Source: Leptodactylus fallax
Taxonomy: Eukaryota > Chordata > Amphibia > Anura > Leptodactylidae
Reading direction: 5' to 3'
Length of the DNA: 64,000 bases
Assembly (NCBI GenBank): GCA_947044405.1
Contig: CAMRHE010000357.1
Location: 1,039,501 to 1,103,500, forward strand
Part shown: one piece after another, positions 59,873-64,000 of the stretch
How positions within the stretch are numbered: the stretch's first letter is position 1
Layout: every line of letters starts with the position of its first letter
The notes under the pieces: generated by a model
What the model saw: only the letters and a program-made list of their open reading frames with translations
Told to the model about the DNA's origin: nothing
Databases searched by the model: none
Translations under genes and position numbers: made by a program

Positions 59873-62665
59873 CCCATTGCACTGATGGAGCCGATACTTC
59901 TCTTGCCACCTCCACCCCCTCCCACAGATGCCATGCCAGTACAAGTTGAGCTCTCAGGGCCCCCTCCCGATCAGACATGGAAGAGGATGGACGATGGCGC
60001 AGATAAGCAGCGGCCAACTTGCTACATAGCATGTCTCTATAATGTGTAGGTAGCAACAGCCTTAGGAGGCTATACAGTGAACCAGTGGCAGAGTGTGGTG
60101 AGGAAGCATGGATCATTTAATCTGCTGCATCAGGCATTGGTGGGTGGAAATCCACACCTGATTCATCTTCACAAAGGTCAGTCTCTCCAAATTTTGGGTG
60201 GACAGGCGAGTTCTCCTTGGGGTAACTATGGCCCCCACCGCACTAAACACCCACTCTGATGCCACACTACTGGCCGGGCAGGACAGCTTTTCCAGGACAA
60301 ACTCGGCCAGTTGAGGCCACAAATCCAGTTTGACTGCTCAGTAGTCCAGCGGATCTTCAATGACGGGTGGCAGGGTGCACTCTAAATATGCCACAACCTG
60401 CTGGTTCAAGTTCTGCTCTGTGACCCCCACCTACTGCCACCCCCACCCCCTCCCACAGTTGAGTGCTCAGGGCCCCCACCTGGTCAGACATGCGAGAGGA
60501 TGGACGATGGCGCAGATAGCATGCTGCATAGCATGTCTCTATAGTTCAGTTTGTCCTCCCTCTCATCGGGTGTAAAAAAGGCCCCCATTTTTCCCCGGTA
60601 GCGAGGGTCTAACATGGTGGAGAGCCAGTAGTCATCCCTCTGTCGAATGGTGACAATTCGGCTGTCACTACGCAAAGAAGTCAGCATGCATCGGACCATT
60701 TGCGCAAGTGACTCCGAAGGACTCCCTGCATCCATCTCCACTGCATACTGCCACGGTGTGTCTGGGTCATCTACCTCATCCTCCTCATCTCCCTCTGGCT
60801 GCTTCTCCTCTCCACTCATTTGGCTACACATTGTTTGTGCTCCAATGTCCTCCTCATCCTCCTTCTTCTCCAGTTCAGCCCCCACAGGGCTCATATGGCC
60901 GTGAGATGTAGACCCCATATTTCGAGTCCCCTAACCAGCCAGGTTGAAAAGCATCTTTTCCAGGATGTGAATCAGTGGAATAACGTTGTTCATCCCGTAG
61001 TCCTGGCAACTAACAAAGTGGACTCCTCAAAGGGAACAAGCAAACGGCAGGTGTCACACATGAGCTGCCACTGGCTAATGTTAAAGTTACAGTTGTACTA
61101 AAGGCACAGAAAACTTGGTCAAAGTTGAAGGAAAGATAAATGCAGTATGTTATCAGCAAATACTGGAGCCAGGAAGCTGCGCATGGGACGTACTTGGACG
61201 TTCTAACATGACAACGATCCAAAATACAAGGCCAAGTTGACCTGTCATTGGCTACAGCAGAAGAAAGTTAAGGTTCTGGAGAGGCCATCTCAGTCTCCTG
61301 GCCTCAATATCATTGAGCCACTCTGGGGAGATCTCAAGCGCGCAGTACATGCAAGACAGCCCAGGAATTTACAGGAACTGGAGACTTTTTGCCAAGAAGA
61401 ATGGGCAGTTTTACCATCTGAGAAAATAAAGAACCTCATCCACAACTACCACAAAAGACTTCAAGCTGTCATTGATGTTAGAGGGCGCAATACACAGTAT
61501 TAAGAACTGGGGTATGTGAACTTTTGAACAGGGTCATTTTGATGTTTTTGGTTGTCATTATGATTTAAAAAGAGAAAACAGAAGTTTGACAATAAATGGC
61601 TTCAACCAACCACTAACCATGAGTGGAGAAAAAAATTTTGTGTTATCATTCATATTCTCTGAAAAAAGGCCAAAAAAAAAAAAAAAAAAATCTGCCGGGG
61701 TATGTAAACTTTTTAGCACAACTGTACACAGGAGAGTACCTCTGTCTGCTTGGATCATAAAGAAATCGTTTATGGCTTTTCTCTGTTCATATAGTCGATC
61801 CAACATATGGAGGGTTGAATTCCAACGGATGGAAACATCGCATATCAGCCTATGTTGTGGGAGGCCGTTCTGCCACTGCAGCTCAAGGAGGGTGTACTTG
61901 GCGGTGCATGAGTGGCTGAAGTGCATGCAAAGTTTCCTTGACATTTTTAGGATGTCTTGCAGATGGGTGAAACACTTAAGGAAATGCTTGACAACCAGAT
62001 TGAACACGTGCGCCATGCAGGGCGCATGGCTCAGCCCTCCATGGTGTCGACGTAGCACCGACACCATGTTCTTCTCATTGTCGGTCACTATGGTTCCAAT
62101 TCTGAGTTGTCGCGGAGAAAGCCAGGATTGGATTTCTTGATGAAGGACATGGAGCAGTTCCTTCCATGTGTGACTCCATTCGCCCAGGCAAACGAGGTGT
62201 AGAACAGCGTGACATCGCCGTGCCCTGCACATGTGGTATGCTGGAGGAGCACTTTGAATTGTCCCTGCAGTGGAGGCTGAGATCACAGTGGAGGATGAGG
62301 CAGACATTGTTGCAGGACCAACGGCAAGAGAACGTGGAGGCGGAAGCGGCGTCACCTGGCCAAGTTGCTGGTGTGTCTGGGCAGGAACCACATTCACCCA
62401 GTGGGCCGTAAAGGACATATATTGTCCTTGACCGTAGTTACAGCTCCGCACGTTGGCGCTGCCGTGCACTTTGGCAGACACCGACAGGCTCAAGGAGTGG
62501 CCCACCTTCTGTTCTACATATTTGTGCAGGGCTGGTACTGCCTTTTTGACAAAGAAATGACGGCTTGGGACTCTCCACCTTGGCTCAGCATAAGCCACAA
62601 CTTGGAAAGGGAGGGACTGCAGCACCAGCAACTTGGACAGGAGCACGTTCAGTTTCTGCATTGTT
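59873..62665 (-). pseudogene. hAT transposase pseudogene
   Basis: Reading leftward from about 62661: PRWRVPSRHFFVKKAVPALH, a T-rich linker, IGTIVTDNEKNM (near 62100), PCMAHVFNLVVKHFL (near 62010), IRWNSTLHMLDRL (near 61820), then an inserted Tc1. Beyond the insert come a glutamate-rich stretch (60770-60900), DYWLSTMLDPRYRGKMGAFF (near 60600), and the dimerisation domain SSVASEWVFSAVGAIVTPRR (60113-60322). This is the hAT (Ac/ZBED-like) order: RNase-H-like core with an insertion and a C-terminal dimer domain. The N-terminal BED zinc finger is missing. There are stops and frame changes. Part of the region (60430-60545) is repeated at about 59910-60050, past the C-terminus. Confidence 0.8.
61090..61724 (+). 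mobile_element. Internally deleted Tc1 inside the hAT pseudogene
   Basis: TA at 61088-61089 and 61725-61726. Ends CAGTTGTACTAAA and TTTAGCACAACTG. It holds the last part of a Tc1 transposase on the plus strand: a degraded second-D region near 61208, then NIIEPLWGDLK (E region, near 61308) to RGRNTQY at 61500. The front half is deleted. Confidence 0.8.
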
Positions 62666-62671
62666 GGATGA

Positions 62672-63241
62672 GTGCACTGTCATGATATTAGGCGCAGATA
62701 TGGTCTTATGATATCAATATTGGTCTATATCACTGCACAATGGGGGTTGGTGCCTAGGATCAAGACTAGTGGGGCAAATGGAATGTGGTCAGACTACTAT
62801 TTAGCCCCGGCCTATTGTCCAATCCCTGAAACAATCAGCCATTTGGTCACAAACCTGTATCTGCATAAGCCTGCAACCCTCATTAACCCAGCGGGGGTTC
62901 ATTTAGATACCATGTGTTGTATAAATGATCCGCATATCATTCATAGACACACTGACGCCACTGTTACTTCAAAGGGATTATGGTTTTATGACAATATCTG
63001 GCCTGGGGAACATCTTACAGTTGCCCTGATAAATTCCCGAGATGCGTCAGGTCAAGGCGCACGCTCAGAATATACACATTACAGTTCAAAGCCCAGGAAA
63101 GGTCCAGGCACTGATCTCCTTACCCAAAGGGAGATGGAGTGTCGATCTTGGAGTCTATGGGTTGGGGATCTCGCCAGGAACCCCATTATACTACCAGCCG
63201 GACTCTATAAACATCCGGCAAAGGATTATACCAAAAAATGA
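62672..63241 (+). CDS. Unidentified reading frame, possibly part of an LTR element
   Basis: 189 codons with even composition and no stop. I do not recognise the product. Visible features are a PIPETISHLVTNLYLHKPAT stretch, several cysteines and histidines in CCINDPHIIHRHTD, and a KPRKGPG basic turn. Another frame takes over near 63100 with GISPGTPLYYQPDSINIRQR and continues to 63788, ending in two hydrophobic stretches (about 63580-63645 and 63690-63785). This could mean a frameshifted gene with a C-terminal membrane region, or chance openness. The natural start is unknown, since the first codons overlap the end of the hAT relic. Confidence 0.25.
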   Translation: MHCHDIRRRYGLMISILVYITAQWGLVPRIKTSGANGMWSDYYLAPAYCPIPETISHLVTNLYLHKPATLINPAGVHLDTMCCINDPHIIHRHTDATVTSKGLWFYDNIWPGEHLTVALINSRDASGQGARSEYTHYSSKPRKGPGTDLLTQREMECRSWSLWVGDLARNPIILPAGLYKHPAKDYTKK

Positions 63242-63264
63242 TTCTAAGAGATGTAGAGAGGGGG

Positions 63265-63873
63265 TGGGGCTCCTCCCCCTGGTGACCTCACTCAGGGAGG
63301 AGACCAGGGGAGACAAAAGGTCTCCTCCCAGGCTGAACCAGTCTCTTTTGTCTGGTGACCTTAGTGATATGCAATTCCTAGAAGAGAGGTGTGGGGGAAG
63401 TCAACCATGTGATCATCATGTGCTTCTCATGCGGCCTAAGCAGCGAGGCTTGAGGCCATGTTGTGGACCTGAACGAGGGGTAACCGCATGTAGGCAACAC
63501 ATGCTTTGCCCAAGACTGTACCCTGAGCCTGCCACATGGGCTCAGAAAAATGGACTAACTACTTGTTCCGGAAGGTCTTCTGCCATTTTTGTTCTGCTAA
63601 GATTCATCTGCTACTGGACATTCATAAGATACGTGCCCTGGCTCATCATCTGGAGGCCAGAGAAACCATCACAAGCTGGTGTTGGTAATATATATTCTTT
63701 TCTTTATGTTATTCCCATTTTTATTTTATGTACTTATATGTTATACTGTTTTTCACTTGTATCTGCATGTATTCTATGTATGTGTTAAGTATCTAGTGCC
63801 GACCCATTTAGGGGTTAATAAATATATAAAATTTAGAAGGTTCATCTGGCATATTATCCTCTGTTGACCCAGC
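63265..63873 (+). mobile_element. Possible LTR at the window's right edge
   Basis: A purine tract (AGAGAGGGGG at 63255-63264) precedes TGGGGCTCC. Near the end lie AATAAATATATAAAA (about 63819) and GACCCAGCA (63867-63873). This is the layout of a 3' LTR after an internal region, but with no second copy or target duplication in the window it is tentative. Confidence 0.25.
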
Positions 63874-64000
63874 ACCCTCACGGAAGTGAGTGTGAGGTAA
63901 TTGAAGCGATCTCAAGTGTGCCAGAAGCGGGTTCTGGTAGGACGAGATCCTTCACATGCACGCATACTGTTGTCTCTTCGAAATTGATTCTGTGATAGAT
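63874..64000. other. Unassigned sequence at right edge
   Basis: No feature seen. Confidence 0.3.

Overview
The window reads as a stretch of anuran (frog or toad) nuclear genome made almost wholly of transposable elements. I see no host protein-coding gene, no structural RNA gene and no prokaryotic feature. The organism call rests on the mix: Ty3/gypsy and retrovirus-like LTRs, a Penelope-like fragment, several Tc1 families, an L1/Tx1-group LINE, Rex1/L2-type LINEs, SPIN-like hAT elements, and many miniature elements flanked by TTAA. All are typical of amphibian genomes. The exact species cannot be named from sequence alone.

Positions 1-21403 form a tandem array of an approximately 8.6-kb composite unit. 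Three units are visible: unit A (window start to 4617), unit B (4618-13202) and unit C (13203-21403). Each complete unit runs: partial gypsy pol, 3' LTR, Penelope-like RT fragment on the minus strand, disabled Tc1, and the left part of a TTAA-flanked miniature element. The same artificial joint (miniature element fused to the middle of the protease region of pol) occurs at 4617/4618 and 13202/13203. Unit C instead runs on into the native right half of the miniature element, which carries a Rex1/L2-type LINE insertion (21471-22665). I infer a segmental duplication of a locus where an LTR element had already landed in a Penelope-like element.

Positions 22798-40130 hold relics of large and small TTAA-flanked elements, two minisatellites, a 1000-bp element with 8-bp target duplications and minisatellite content, and a SPIN-like element inserted inside another SPIN-like element with a perfect 8-bp duplication. 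Positions 40528-48754 hold five Tc1 elements: one old and broken up by later insertions, and two pairs in which a minus-strand Tc1 sits inside a plus-strand Tc1 of another family.

Positions 51209-56157 hold a minus-strand L1/Tx1-group LINE with an unbroken ORF2 (endonuclease plus reverse transcriptase), the only intact long gene in the window. Positions 57063-62665 hold a second Rex1/L2 LINE relic, a small tandem repeat carrying a solo LTR with a 4-bp duplication, and a hAT transposase pseudogene interrupted by a deleted Tc1. The right edge (62672-64000) has an unidentified reading frame followed by an LTR-like stretch.

Three tracts (15770-15885, 17332-17905, 50860-51208) look like damaged consensus or gap-fill sequence, not biology. 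The most unusual biological signals are the stem-preserved but sequence-different hairpins in miniature elements, a hairpin-loop inversion between near-identical units, and two minisatellites enclosed by terminal inverted repeats.
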